This document shows positions 22,555 to 34,911 of a DNA stretch of 64,000 nucleotides, in pieces. The notes beneath the pieces are model-generated. The model was not told where the DNA came from and did no database searches. It was given only the letters and a program-made list of their open reading frames with translations. This DNA comes from Platerodrilus igneus (Eukaryota > Arthropoda > Insecta > Coleoptera > Lycidae), in contig JARFIW010001087.1 of assembly GCA_036346225.1 (NCBI GenBank), positions 2,170,001 through 2,234,000 on the forward strand. Reading direction: 5' to 3'. Positions within the stretch are counted from its first letter, which is position 1, and each line of letters starts with the position of its first letter. Both the position numbers and the translations under genes were made by a program.

Positions 22555-22556
<2 letters not shown>
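22410..22556 (+). repeat. Diverged 2-kb direct repeat, unit 3, right part
   Basis: Continuation of unit 3 after the LINE. It carries the AACGGGTAAGGATAATTTTTTTT block homologous to AAGGGTAAGGAATTTTTTTTT in unit 1 (12420) and ends GATCCACGGCAAT before (AT)n. Unlike units 1 and 2, it has no primer-binding-site-like motif after this end. Confidence 0.6.

Positions 22557-22597
<41 letters not shown>
22557..22597. repeat. (AT)n microsatellite
   Basis: Twenty AT dinucleotides directly after CCACGGCA, the same junction seen after units 1 and 2. Confidence 0.95.
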
Positions 22598-22600
<3 letters not shown>

Positions 22601-25600
22601 TACACCGCAAATTGAAATGTGGTTGTAAATTCTTAGTTGCGATTAGACTGGGTTTAGAATAAAAGTAAAAGTTTTCCGATTATTTCACGTAGATGTGGAC
22701 TGATTCGTTTAAAATCTTAGTAGTCTGTATTTAATATTACCCTACAGGCTATTCTATTTAATCCCATAAAGAAACGAGAAACTAAGTTTCGTAGCTTTAT
22801 AGTTTATTCGAGTGTTTTCTAGTGGGTGGTCAGGGATTTGGGTCTTGCTCGTAACGGAATTGCGGGCTTGACCAAAATATCACGAAAGAGATTTCAGCTT
22901 GAGATACAGACTAATGCGGAACATTGCTGGAAACATAAACATGGAAAAATTGACTTTAAGGAAATTGGAAATTTTTCTATATGTATTTTGCTTGATGTTT
23001 ACTTTCATCTGACTAAGCTGTTCTAGCTAATTTTATAGTGACATTTGATTTATGGGATTTGTATATATTATATGGAAATATATAGTTGGTTATCGAATTC
23101 CACACGTAGCCTACGTTTCCTTGACTTTATGGCCGAATCTCTCGTTTACCGATTTTCAAGCGTTTTATTTTATCCAATCTAGTGGTCTAGGGTTCTAATG
23201 GGAATTGAAGTTCTGCCCCACAGCAATTAGTTTATTGTTATCCTATAGGTGGAAAGTGGATGATTCTGTTTTTATTTCGAAGATGTTGAGTATTATTTGG
23301 AATTACATAAACTTTGTAGGGCTTTAGGCAATCGTTATTCAAACATTTACAAACTGTTTTATATATTATTAGACTTAGGATTTAATATCATTGTCAGTAG
23401 TGTCAGTTAAGAATACTATTTCTAATATGTTTACACATCAAAAAAATTAAATGCAGCCGGCTATGCAAAGCTTTATTGGAAAGTTTATATACCTACGGCG
23501 TTATTGTATTTCAGAAATTTACAAGAAAGCGCTTGTGCAATTTTTATTTAACTGTAATGTTTTCCCTTAACATCTGAAACAGCAGTCGATATCTTCGGCA
23601 ATCCTATAATGTACTGGTTAATTGTAAAATTAATAATCGACCAACGGACGTACTGGATAGAGCTTCCTAACATGTCAACCGTTTATGTCTACAAAAAGTC
23701 AAAACAGATTCTCGCCGAAGATAATGGCGAATTAGGCGCTGCCGAAAACTGAATTAATCTGCTTATCTTTTCTAGTAAGTTACTATATTTCAACTTTTAC
23801 ATTGAATACTTTATTTTTATAACTGCCAAAGAGTATCCGGATCCAGTAATCGTGACATATACTTAAAATCTTAAAGCTAACTTTTCTTTGCATGGCTAGC
23901 TCAATGGAAATAATGGAATTTACAAAATGAAATCTATCACAGGCATATCAAAAAGCATCTTCACAGTCTAAAATATTTTCTCTCATACAAAAAGATATAG
24001 AACATTTACAGCATAGTTTCTTACAAACAATATTATTCCTAACAAGTAGTTATTTACTTAATTACTAAAAAATGCTCCTCACACATAACGTTGCTTACAA
24101 TTTACAAAACCTAAGTCTATTCTTTTGTGGATAATTTACTTGGCTTTTTATTCCGACGCTTGTAAGGTTTGTTTGGCCAAAAAATCCTTGACAGATAATC
24201 TATTAAAACTAATCAGAGTGTTTCGAACCCTGACCACAAGCTTTCCTGGTAAAAATCCTTAAAAAATATATGATTAAGAATTATTCTACTTTAATTTAAA
24301 ATAACACATACTTAAATATTAGTTACAAACAAAAGATTCTAGAAGTTTATACATATGATTAAATATGAAACGAGCGCTTATCCAAATCTCCTTTCATGGT
24401 TTTATTTTTAAATTGACGTCAAAATCAGTTTACAAGATTTCCATATTATTTAAATTTCCATTTAGAAACCAATATGCATTCTTGGTTTAATTATTCGGTA
24501 AAATTTTTAAGTAGCTTCTAAGCTTGAAGAATTTTTCATCCTCATTGTATATTACAAAATCAAATAACTGCATTTAATAATTTATATTTATGCAGGTTTC
24601 GTTTAAAAATTACTTCCTTATTCACTGTTACATCACAGTTATTAAGTACAGTATGCGTACTGCATATTTTAAAACATTTTCTTCTCAAAGTAACATTCTA
24701 GCAATTGAATTCATAAACGACTCTCTTTAATAAAGTTCCCAGTTTATATACAATTTATTTTGACTACGTCGCTATCTAGATTGTACGAGATCTTAATCGA
24801 AAGATTATCCACCTATCTGACGCAAAGTTTCTGGGAATTCCTTGTTTTACTACCTCACTAGCGTGATTTATTTCTTAATAATGTGCGGTGACCGTCCTCG
24901 TTTAAAATCTAAAGTTATAGTGGCGTTGCATACTATCCAGTAGCAATGCCTAAGATAATAAAATTAATTCTTATTCATTTTATAGGTTGTTAATTTTCCT
25001 GCCGATTCTTAGAATAAACGTTTATCTAATAATTAGGTATTTACGTAGTTCTAGGTACAGATAACGCACTACTTCTCAATCCCAATTTATCGAGGGAATT
25101 CTTTTTTTAAAATTGAATTTATGTTCTATAGAAGTTAATTTAGCTAATTAATTTAAAGCTTTAATTGCTTCTTCATGCAAACGATTTAAATTCTTAACAG
25201 TTGTAAAAGAAAATATTTGCCTTTGCGGTAAACTAGAACGTGTTTACTACATATTTATTAAGACTAAAGCGTTAATTTTTAACAATATTGATATGGTTTT
25301 TACCTTAATGAAGCGAATGTTTCAACAGAAAATGTATTTTTATGATAATTAATAAGTGAAAATAAATGGCTTTATATTTACGCCTGAAATTGATGATATT
25401 CGTAAGGTATAAAGTTTGCATATAATTCGTTTTTATATTATTTCTTAATGATTAATTATTTTTACGTATATGGCTTACACGGCTGTATTATTGATGTAAA
25501 ATTGGGAGTTTTCAATACACGGAAAGCGTGTTTTTTGGTATTGCACGTTAATTGCTATGTATTTACAATACGCTTATATTGTGCAAGGTATAAGAATGAA

Positions 25601-25626
25601 TCTTACGAATTTTATATTTTTTTCTG
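22598..25626. other. AT-rich unassigned DNA
   Basis: Three kilobases with no ORF above 75 codons, no terminal repeats and no motif I recognise on either strand. It may be intronic, intergenic or old repeat. Confidence 0.6.
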
Positions 25627-28175
25627 ATGTTTCTTATATATTGGTCGGATTTATTTGTAGAATTTGGATTTCAATTATCTCTCGTTACCCTTAGCGATCA
25701 TAATCCTATTACTTTTAAAATCCTATTCAACCTCCCACCTAGAATTCGCCCCACTACCCCAGCTTATAACACACGCATAGCAGACTGGACTGTATATTTA
25801 GACTTCTTGGCAAAGTTGACCCCCCCCCCTTCACCTCCAACACTCATGTAGACTCCAACCCCCATTCCCCAGCCAAACCACGGACATATTGCATCCCACG
25901 AGCCTCACCGTGGTGGACACCCAAACTCTTGACTGCGCGACCATACGCTTATCAAACCCATATAAATTAAAAATAGCAGCAAGAACTAACACAAGCACGA
26001 CTTTGATTAATAGGTTCGCAATAACCTAACGGTTGACAGAAGACGGTACCAAGACCTTTGAAAAACAGCACTACTACAAGTTCATACACGAACAGCATAT
26101 AGACTCTTAAACTACCTACCGTAAACTAATAAAATACCTTAAACCTACATCCTAACCACCCCATCACATGCAATTCAGAGCAGCTTTCAGAACACTATGT
26201 CTATCTTGTTAGCTTCAGCAATCCCCTTTACTGATCCAGTTTACACGTTCCCACCTAAAACACAACTCTTGATCACCAACTCTTTAAGCCCACCAGACAA
26301 CGGTCTTAAGACACTAACCTACTTGATATCCCCCTTATTGCAAATATTATTCTGCAAAAAGCATGGCCCTTTATAAGGGAATCCACACACTTCCAGTTTA
26401 AAAATGCCCATACTAAGGAACCTTGCCTGAGCCTTTGAATTCAGTCTCCATTACTCGAATTTTGAAACCAAACAAGTCCCTAGATGAAAGTATACTTTAC
26501 GGGTCTATAGATATAATTCCAACCTTCGGAAAAACTTCTTAGGCTCAATGCACGCCAACCGGCACGGTTCCCGCTCAGGCGACAACGTAAAGCAAATTAT
26601 TCACTCGCTCATCTCGATAATACGCACCCTTTGCGCATAAATATGTAATCGAGCTGCTCTTAGATTTCCGTTCAGCATTTGACCTTTGTTGGTGGTCAAC
26701 CTCTTAATTCAAGCTAAAGCAGCCAACTTTTTCTACAACTTATTTCTAAATCTTTAATCCTTTCTTTCATCTCGAACAGAAACCCTATACTTGAACTACC
26801 ACTAAATATTCAAATCTTTAACCTAAGGCTATCCAAATGGCTCCCGTCTATCCCTTACCCTCTAGAATTTGTGACTCAATACACTCCAAGACGTTAACAT
26901 CACAAATACATCCAACTCTTTATACGCCGATGACGTCGCCTTCCATATTCCCAAACCTCTTTCTCATGAACTCCGTGGAATTCTTGTCTTTTATAAATGG
27001 TTACCCTCAAAGGTTGTTTATGCCAACAACGCAGCCCGAAAATTCACATCTTGAATTCCCTCATAACCTAATCACATACAGCCTCCAACCTTAGCACGCA
27101 CATAGACCTCAGATTAAAAATTTACACACACCTTGCATAATTTGGCTCAAAAACCAAAATAATCTTCAGCATTCTACACCATGGTCTTCTCAACCGAGTT
27201 CAACCCGACAAACCAACGCGTAGACTAATTTTCCATCAGATTATGTTCCTTATTATCTGATACGCTGTAGACTCTTGGTTCCCTCTAACTCTTCCATCCT
27301 CCAGGTGTTCCCTGAACACGACTGTAAGTCCTTTCCTTCTATATAGATCAGTAGCATATCGAACTACTACTACCACAGCAGCCCTGCACAACTTTCTCCA
27401 AATCTTACTGGTTGAAATCCATTTCAACTCTCTAATCCAAATCCCCAATTTTAAGCGCAATTTTCTAATATCTCTACATAACAACACGCCATTTTATGAC
27501 TGATGCCATACCCTCCACAATACCGTAAATAAATCACACATCTATAACTCTTACTTTATTTCTTACAAGAGCTTTTGTCCATTTGCACCACCAGCAGACA
27601 TGACTATAACATATTCCAGACCTCCCTCCAACCCCTTCTCCAACCGACCTACAATGTATTTCTCGACCGGGCATGGAGTTTTTCAAAACAAACTGTACCA
27701 TTTCTACATAATCTCATCACCTTTCTGTTCCTATGACGCTTAGTCCTACCTCTAAACTTTTGCTCACTTTATCTACCGCTGTCCGCTCCTAATCCTTTTA
27801 CAAACCAAGTTCAACATAGCTACAAATCTTGATCCATCGTCCCTTATTTCCAACTTAAACTTTTTAGTAACTCATTACCTGCTAGAACTCAACCTTTTCC
27901 TTTGTGGAATCCCTCCTATCAAACCTCCTATCCAACACCCGCAGCACTGACACTTACACTTACCCCACTCCATTCACTCTTTCTTCTGCGCACCCACACA
28001 CTCATATCCAAACACTCATTGTAGCAAACACAGTCACACTCTAATTCACACTGGCATCGCATAAACATTGGCTACCAACAACATGATTTGTTCCATTTAG
28101 CCATAAGACGACAAGGTAAGGTCACAAAGCCCTAACTTTAGAACATGCATTTCATTTCATTTTATTTTATTTTAA
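25627..28175 (+). pseudogene. Decayed Jockey/CR1-type LINE
   Basis: Plus-strand LINE coding sequence destroyed by stops and frameshifts. The end of the endonuclease is readable as LSDHNPITFK (about 25689-25720), followed by a spaced SPWWTPK motif (about 25900). Reverse-transcriptase motifs follow: HGSRSGDNVKQIIHSLI (about 26560-26610), LLLDFRSAFD (26655-26690) and NTSNSLYADDVAFHI with catalytic YADD at 26923-26934. The sense strand is C-rich and strikingly G-poor compared with its surroundings. It ends near a (CATTT/TATTTT)n stretch at 28145-28175 that could be the 3' tail. No target duplication was found. Jockey versus CR1 is not resolved. Confidence 0.75.
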
Positions 28176-29560
28176 AAATCTATATTTCCTTTGGTAAATA
28201 TGTGTTTATACCTTTAGTATGTACAACCATTGCGGGCAACAGGTCTAGGCAAGGTCAGCCAACAATATAGGGATAAAAAAACATTAAATTTAAATAGTTT
28301 ACTCGACTTTGAAGTTATTTTGTTAAACATATTCCCATACTTGTTGGTTTTGATACCATTTTTTCCATGCACCTTTTAACATAAAAGGAGTAACAAACTT
28401 TTTGTTATAAAAATTTTCATTTTGCATTGAAATTTTTGTTAGTTAGGCACATTTTATATATTTTCTTAATTCAAATACTTAGTACTGTAGAAACAATCAC
28501 TGACTCGATATAATGCATATTCCAGTTGGTGTCAGCTTGTTAGAAATCATTTTGACGCGTCTCAAATTTCTTTATATTTAATTTGTGTATGTATCTTCAT
28601 TATTACTGTAAGTCAGTTTAAACACTTTTCTCTGAACATTTACGTGCCTTCCCGTCGGAAGTTGTGCTATTGTGGTTGCTAACGGTGGCATGGTGTTCGT
28701 CGGCCAATGAGAAAGAACTGTTTTGCAGAGGAAGTAGTGGAATATCGTCCGCTTGAAGTTTCCGGCAAAAACTAAATGTCTAATAATTTAGCAAAAGTTA
28801 AATTTGTAACAATCTTAATCTCCTAAGACAAGCAAATCTCTTATTTGATGCGACAGTTGCTTGAATACACCTGCTGGGAAGACCACACCCCTTCGTTACA
28901 TTCAAACAAGTATGAGTCCCCACCAAAGGTGCTGCGTCAAACAAACACCATTATTACTCATCTGTATTGGATGAACTTTATACAGTTTTAGAATGTGAAG
29001 TTGACAATTTTCAAAAGCTGTCTACCAGTAAAGATGATAGCATTAGAATTGTGGATTTGCATCTCTGACAACTACCAGTAGAATAACAGGGAAAAGTTAG
29101 GTTACTTGTACGCTAACAAGTACATTTACAACTAGGTTTATAATTTCATGTGACTACATTATCATTTTATATTCAAATAATTTTTCAGTATATAATTTTG
29201 GATCCCGAATAAAACTTAGCCATTTATTTTGCAGTTGCAGTAGTTTTTTGGTTTTTTTTCGGATTTAGCAGATACTGAAATGTAAGACTAAATAATTTCA
29301 GAAATCTAGAAAATCGATAATTGTGAAAATAGTGTTCCTTTTATAACGTGATTATGTTAAGTTGGGAACATTATAGTGACCGAAATCCGGCTAGTGTTCT
29401 TTTTCATACAGTCTAGGTTATGCTAATGTAGGCTACGTATTAAGCCAAATTTGCCAAACTAGTCATAGTGAGAATTAAAATTTGCTTTGTTTAGTTTGGG
29501 TTTAATTAGATTTCAAGTTCAATACACCTAGTCGGTCATCGGCTTATGGTACATCGATAA
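28176..29560. other. AT-rich unassigned DNA
   Basis: No gene or repeat structure recognised between the LINE relic and the left terminal inverted repeat of the nested DNA transposon. Confidence 0.55.
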
Positions 29561-29584
29561 CTTAGCGCACAAATTTGTTAAGTG
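29561..29584 (+). repeat. Left terminal inverted repeat of DDE transposon
   Basis: Starts CTTAGCGCACAAATTTGTTA. It pairs with 42926-42949 at 23 of 24 positions. Confidence 0.8.
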
Positions 29585-30280
29585 TAGTTTTTAGCAAAAA
29601 TGAGTTAAGTGTGTCGCCTGATATATCTAAACCTAAATTTTCAAATGCATAAATGTTGCAAGTGATATCTAACGGTGAAATTATTAGCGCCACCTGTCTG
29701 TCATATGTGATAAATACCTAAAGGCTACAGAGATCTAACACAAAAATGCTAAGTACAATTTTATCCAATTACCACATTTGTGCACTAAAAGTTGAATGAA
29801 CAATGGTGGTAGGTGAGCACATGTCACATTTGTGATATGTATAAAGTTACGTTAGCTTGTCAGTTGTAAACTATTACCTAAAGTTTCAAAGCAAAATAAT
29901 TTGTCAGTTAAAAAGTTTATTAATGTTTCTAAGTTTAGGAGTCCCAAAGTGCCATCAAGAAGTAAGAAAACTCTTACGTTTTTAGCAAATGGTGCATGTA
30001 ATACTAGCAACAACACAGGTGTGTAAAATATTACAGGCCTTCTGCGTGCGTCGATGGACCTAAGGGTAGTAGAGGGAGTAAGTAAGGGGTTACTGTAACT
30101 TGTTGTTCAGAGACACAGAAGAACGTAAGAAGCTCTCGTGATGTGTAGTCGCTTAGCTTGATTTATATTTAAATAAACCTTTCTTTAAACTTGATGTTGT
30201 TTATTGCATTACAACAGGTAACCTTTTTTTATAAAAAGCTTTGTTTCTAGGTAAAAATCTTAAAATTCTAATATTCTAGG

Positions 30281-32050
30281 TTCATTATCTGAAGATGCAA
30301 GTAAGGATACTAAAACTTTTCCAAGTATTACAGATAATGGTAAGCCCAAGATAAATATAATTTCCAACCAGCTTATTGTATCATGTGATTTAAAAGCTAA
30401 GAAGACGATTAAAAATATGGTTGATTAACAAAATATTAATTAATTTTCTGAAATCGATATAGATAAAAATTTATTAGTTTTAGAGAGTGAAGCAAATGTG
30501 TCTTACGTATCTAAAACTTCAGAAAATGGTTCCGCCGTAACAAGGGTGTACACAAATGCAGCTGATTTGTTAGTTCGTAATAGTTTAGTCAATGTGAAGC
30601 GAGCTGGATATGTCTGGCTCATCCAAAACCTGTCTAAATGTCGAAACCGTTTCAGAGGAGCAAATTTCACCATACGCAGACTATTCGAGTTCCTACCAGC
30701 CGTCCTCAGAAAGTGAATCTTCTGAGTCTAACGATGACATTCCAATGAGAAAACCAAAGTCAATGAAACAAAAAACAAGTTTACTATCCGAAAAAGTGCG
30801 ATTAACAGATTGATTTAGGCGCAGGGTTAGAAGCAAAAAGACTTACAAACAGCTCTGGATAAGAACAATAAATAAAAACTTAAGATTGAGAGGTAAAAAA
30901 TATGTTAACAGAAATGGGAAAATACATCTAAGAAAGAACATAAAAACGGGAATTGTACTAAGTGTCGATTTAAATGACTAGAAAAGATACCAGAGAACCA
31001 GGGAAAAGTATTGTGTAAAGATAGATTTCTATAATTTAACAGATTTTCAGCGTCAAAAATGAATCTAACTTCATCAATGCAAAATGTACCAGTTTCAAGG
31101 AAACGTCACTCGCCAAAAACAAAAAATCACCCTATTTCAAAGCACGACTTTTTTAAATAAAAAAGGCACACGCAAACGTGTATGTCAAAAGTCTACTGTG
31201 GAAGTTTTGTAGTGTCACATCGAGTAGAAACTAGCAATAAAGACACTAGTGATACAGGACTCTTTGTCCGATATGATAGAAAGACAGATTTCCGCCCTCC
31301 GAACTCTACGTCAGATGAGGCAAAGGCATTAGTTAAGCAACACATTAATTCCTTTCCAAGAGTTAAATCGCATTATTGCCGACGAGATTCGAAAATACAC
31401 TAATAGTCTTCTGAAATAAATATTTCAATCATGTATAGATTATACAATGACGATTTGTGCCTTCAAAATAAACTACAATCAGTTTCACAGAATTTATATC
31501 AGAACATTTTTTACGAATTTAAGCCATTATTGGACTTTTATTTACCTAAGAAGGGCCAACGTTTTCAATGTAATGCGTACAATGGATTAAACGGGAAAAC
31601 TCCTGAACTAGAAGAAGACTGTAGAAAACGCAAAGAAAGAGAAAAGGAAACCATAGCAATGAAGGAAGGTGTTAAGAAACGTTCTGTTACGGAAAAAAGA
31701 AAAGTTTTCGTTCTATATTATTTGACCTTCAGACAATTTTGTCAGTACCACATGCTAGTAATAACCAGATGATGTATTACAGGCATAAGCTTAGCGTATA
31801 TAATTTTACAATTTATGATGCATTAAATGGAGATAACTACTGCTATGTTTGGGACGAGACCCACGGTAATAAGGGCAGCATTGAAATCGGAACCTGCATT
31901 TTAAAACATCTGTTTTTTCTACCCAAAACTGTTTTTCATGTAGCATCATTTTCGCATACATGCGGTGGACAAAATTGTAACATATTTGTGGCCGCCACAA
32001 TGATGTTCGCGGATAATAAAATTGACAATATACACACCACTGATTTGAAA
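30281..32050 (+). pseudogene. DDE transposase-like gene, N-terminal two thirds, broken
   Basis: Open segments at 30498-30813, 31182-31403, 31431-31772 and 31739-32119 match, in order, an arthropod multicopy family I recognise by pattern only. Features are a Lys-rich N-terminal region, a TKCRFKC-like Cys pair followed by DFQRQ (about 30955-31060), a linker with HINSFPRVKSHY, LDFYLPKKGQRFQCNAY, then LSVYNFTIYDALNGDNYCYVWDETHGNKGSIEIG and CGGQNCNIF. Asp in YVWDE and the GGQN region fit a DDE-type core. Frames shift several times and stops intervene. A splice-acceptor-like TATTCTAG precedes 30281 and a GTAAG donor follows 30340, so the original gene may have had introns. The frame leaves the family at 32050, exactly where the inserted element begins. 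Confidence 0.65.
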
Positions 32051-32553
32051 GGGCCATATTCACAAGTAAATACAAAGTGGGCCCAAACCAGCCAAAACCG
32101 AGACCCATCCATTAGATAGATCTCAACGAGTGAAACTAAAGTGCTGCTATGCACATCTTCAGATTTCGTGTTCCAAGGGCACTTTCGGGTCTTCAAAAGT
32201 CACACTTGCATTATTATGAGTACCACTCTTATGGCAATTTTTTTGAAAACAATAAGAATTCGATAAGTGTATTGCGGAATAAGATATGGATTGCAGGCCT
32301 GATCATTTTGCATCAACTTGTTTAGGGATATCTTTTTACGGCGGCGGTGGGGGTGTCCCGGGAGTGTGCGCGACACCGACTTGACGAACTTTTTTTTATC
32401 AAAGGACTCGATATAAGATCGTCTTCTGATTGTACTATCAAGGCACCTGGTATCAAATCCACTATCTTATGGTGCGTTGTAGGTCGTATATGTGAGGCCA
32501 TCAACTGTGTTTCATCAGATTCTAATAAGGGACGTTTTTTGTGATTTTTGTTA
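32051..32553 (+). repeat. Left 0.5-kb inverted repeat
   Basis: It pairs with 41584-42087. It begins GGGCCATATTCACAAG and includes the block GGCACTTTCGGGTCTTC. A minus-strand open frame (32322-32612) contains SSPLIKKSSSSRCR and SRDTPTAAV, which recur in the right arm but in differing frames, so it is not clearly a protein. Confidence 0.8.
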
Positions 32554-33374
32554 TGGGGAGGTTTGCGTGCTGTCTGGGACTGGTTAAACCGGATTTGATA
32601 CACTCCGTTCAACAGGCTTTATTATTTCGGGACAAATATATTTCTCAGGGTATCGTGGTTACGAGTAGTACTAATAATTCTCCATGTAGTTTTCAAATGT
32701 TTTATTCTTTCAATCGGGTCAAATGACTTTAATTTTGACATACATCTCTCATTTCATTCGCCCTATTGTGAAATGATTATTATTGTTTTCTCGAGTTTAC
32801 GTGTAACTATTGTATTTTCGTAGCAATGTGCTGCATACAAAGAACAAACACGAACAAACCGATAAAAACCTGCTTAAATATCTCGAAATGCTTATCACCT
32901 TTTCCTCTACTTATGTCCTTTCTATATGCTAATTAGGGCAATAACGTGTGAGTCCGCAATGCGCTTTGGGATATAATGCGATGAAAAATGGGAATACATT
33001 GTACATTCTTTTATGCGATCTTTCGCACGGAGTCAATCAGATAATGAATAGTTTGAAAGTAAATACGTTATTATTTGCCAGCTTAGTTAAATCATAATAA
33101 ATACTAAATTACTTTCCCCTCGTATTGTTTTGACAAATTGACTTTAAAAATTGTCTACGGTTAATTATATCGTTTCCGTCTTATTACGACATTTTGGTTT
33201 AACGTAAAATTAATAATTCATAGTTGCTTTCGAATTGTTTGAAAAATAATTGATTAAAAAATATGGTGTTAAACCAGTGCGTAGCATGTCAAATATTCAT
33301 TAAGGGTGAGGCTCAAAAATATAATTTGCAACACGAAACTGGTTTGTGGAATAACTTTGTGGTACAGAATCCCG

Positions 33375-33673
33375 GGAGGCTCCGTGGCGTAGTTGGTATG
33401 TGTGTAACTACTACGCTCAAGGTCCCGGGTTCGAATCCCGACACGGCCCACTTAAAAAATGTTAGGCAAGCATTTTTCACAAAAATACACCCTCGTTCGG
33501 ATAAGACGTAAAATGGAGGTCACGTGTGTGAGTGTTGTCACGCACGTTAAAGATCCCTACCTTGCTTGGAACAGCAAGGGTTCGGCAAAATCCCAAATTT
33601 TCCAGGTAAAGAAAAATCTTGCTTCCTGGCCAATGTAGTACGTTCGGATGGGGCATTGGAAAATCACTTGTAA
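33375..33673 (+). mobile_element. tRNA-derived SINE, copy B
   Basis: This copy has the best-preserved head: TGGCGTAGTTGG (A box) at about 33385 and GGTTCGAATCC (perfect B box) at 33428-33438. It is flanked by direct repeats of about 14 bp, GGTACAGAAT(T)CCCG, at 33361-33374 and 33674-33688. The body matches copies A and C with more differences than those two show from each other, so B belongs to another subfamily or is older. Confidence 0.9.
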
Positions 33674-33688
33674 GGTACAGAATTCCCG

Positions 33689-34333
33689 AAGTGCCAACGG
33701 TCACATTGATGGAGACGAATATCTTTGTCGAAACCGCTATATCCTGTATTGAATAGTTCCTAGATCAAATCCAGCCGTGCAGCAGCATCGTCAGAATATG
33801 TTGACTATCCAAAACGAACCAGTTGCTTATTCTTCATGTAATCCACCGCCGGCATTTCTACAACCTTTCAACAACTACCTGGGGAAACTCCTCCTGTCAT
33901 GAATCCACAAACCGTTATTCCACAAGCCATTACCACGGAAACTGTACTCTTTGTGCCAGTGTAAGAGCGCTGTTGCTGTGTTTGTGGCGGAAATGGACGG
34001 TGTAGAATTTCAGAAATAATTCGAAGTCAAGTGTGGAAGAAATAGAGGAGACTGGAGCCTTGGTTTCTGCATGCTGCGATTCTTCTGCTAACTCGTCCTC
34101 CTCCATTTCGGGAAACCGAACTAGAGGTAGGCCTAATTCCCAGCGTTAGCAGCAAGCAGTTTATTAAAAAGGCTTGATTATTACTATTACGAATAGTAAT
34201 AACAATGTAGCCTTAACAATCAATTATAAGACTTGAAAGACAAACTTATCAAAATGATGAAAAACATCTGAGGTAGATGGAATAATTAGATGAAGATCCC
34301 TTATCAAATAGTGTAATAAAACGCCGATTACTA
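33689..34333. other. Unassigned interior of the 0.5-kb-TIR element
   Basis: Moderately GC-rich around 33780-34130 with many small ORFs, none recognisable. It may be remnant coding sequence of the host element. Confidence 0.5.
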
Positions 34334-34337
34334 CGCG

Positions 34338-34894
34338 AGTTATGTATCCACCAATTGAATTATACATAAAGAAATAGAATAAATTAGGAAATTATTAGAA
34401 ATATTAAAAAATGTTAAGTGAAGCGCAACAAAGTAAATCAAGGACAATTTTATACAGTTTATTAACGTTCATGGGAACGGAAGCGCTACTTTGTAGCACG
34501 GACAATATTGACACTGCAGATGTTAGGTCACAGGCGGTCACCGACGGTCACGTACCGAGATTACTTAGAATTAAGATCGCAACAATGTATTTATGAATAT
34601 GAGTTAAGAATAAGCAGACATGAGATCTGCAAGTTCTCACAACCATGTGAGGGGTAGGAATATTATAAAAAGTCCGGGAGCCCCAGTCGACGACAGTTAA
34701 TCCATCGTTCAGCTTTAACATTGCAGTTCGTTAGATTACTCACTTTTGTACAATTAATTAATGTATTTCGATTAAAGTAATATTAATTCAAGTTTGTCAA
34801 AATTCCAAGTCAATTCTGTATAAATAAATAAAACTTGTTAAGAAGTTTGAAATGGTTTTTTAAAAAAGGCCGCTCCCAGCCACGAACCTTAACT
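34338..34894 (+). repeat. 5' LTR of errantivirus
   Basis: Starts AGTTATGTATCC and ends CCTTAACT. It contains TATAAAAA at 34664-34671, an ACAGTT initiator-like site about 29 bases downstream (34692), and an AATAAATAAAA polyadenylation signal near 34823. Confidence 0.95.
34664..34697 (+). promoter_or_regulatory. Errantivirus LTR core promoter
   Basis: TATAAAAA at 34664 and a CGACAGTTAA initiator-like element centred 29-30 bases downstream, the usual spacing for an insect Pol II core promoter. The same arrangement is kept in the 3' LTR. Confidence 0.6.
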
Positions 34895-34911
34895 GGCGCA
34901 GGCGTAACGGA
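34894..34911 (+). other. Primer binding site, tRNA-Ser-like
   Basis: TGGCGCAGGCGTAACGGA starts at the last base of the LTR. The TGGCGCAG start is the tRNA-Ser type used by the ZAM/17.6 group rather than the tRNA-Lys type of gypsy itself. Confidence 0.65.

Noticed and set aside
33375..33450. Possible tRNA gene with good A and B boxes
   Set aside because: It is the head of SINE copy B, followed by the shared SINE body.
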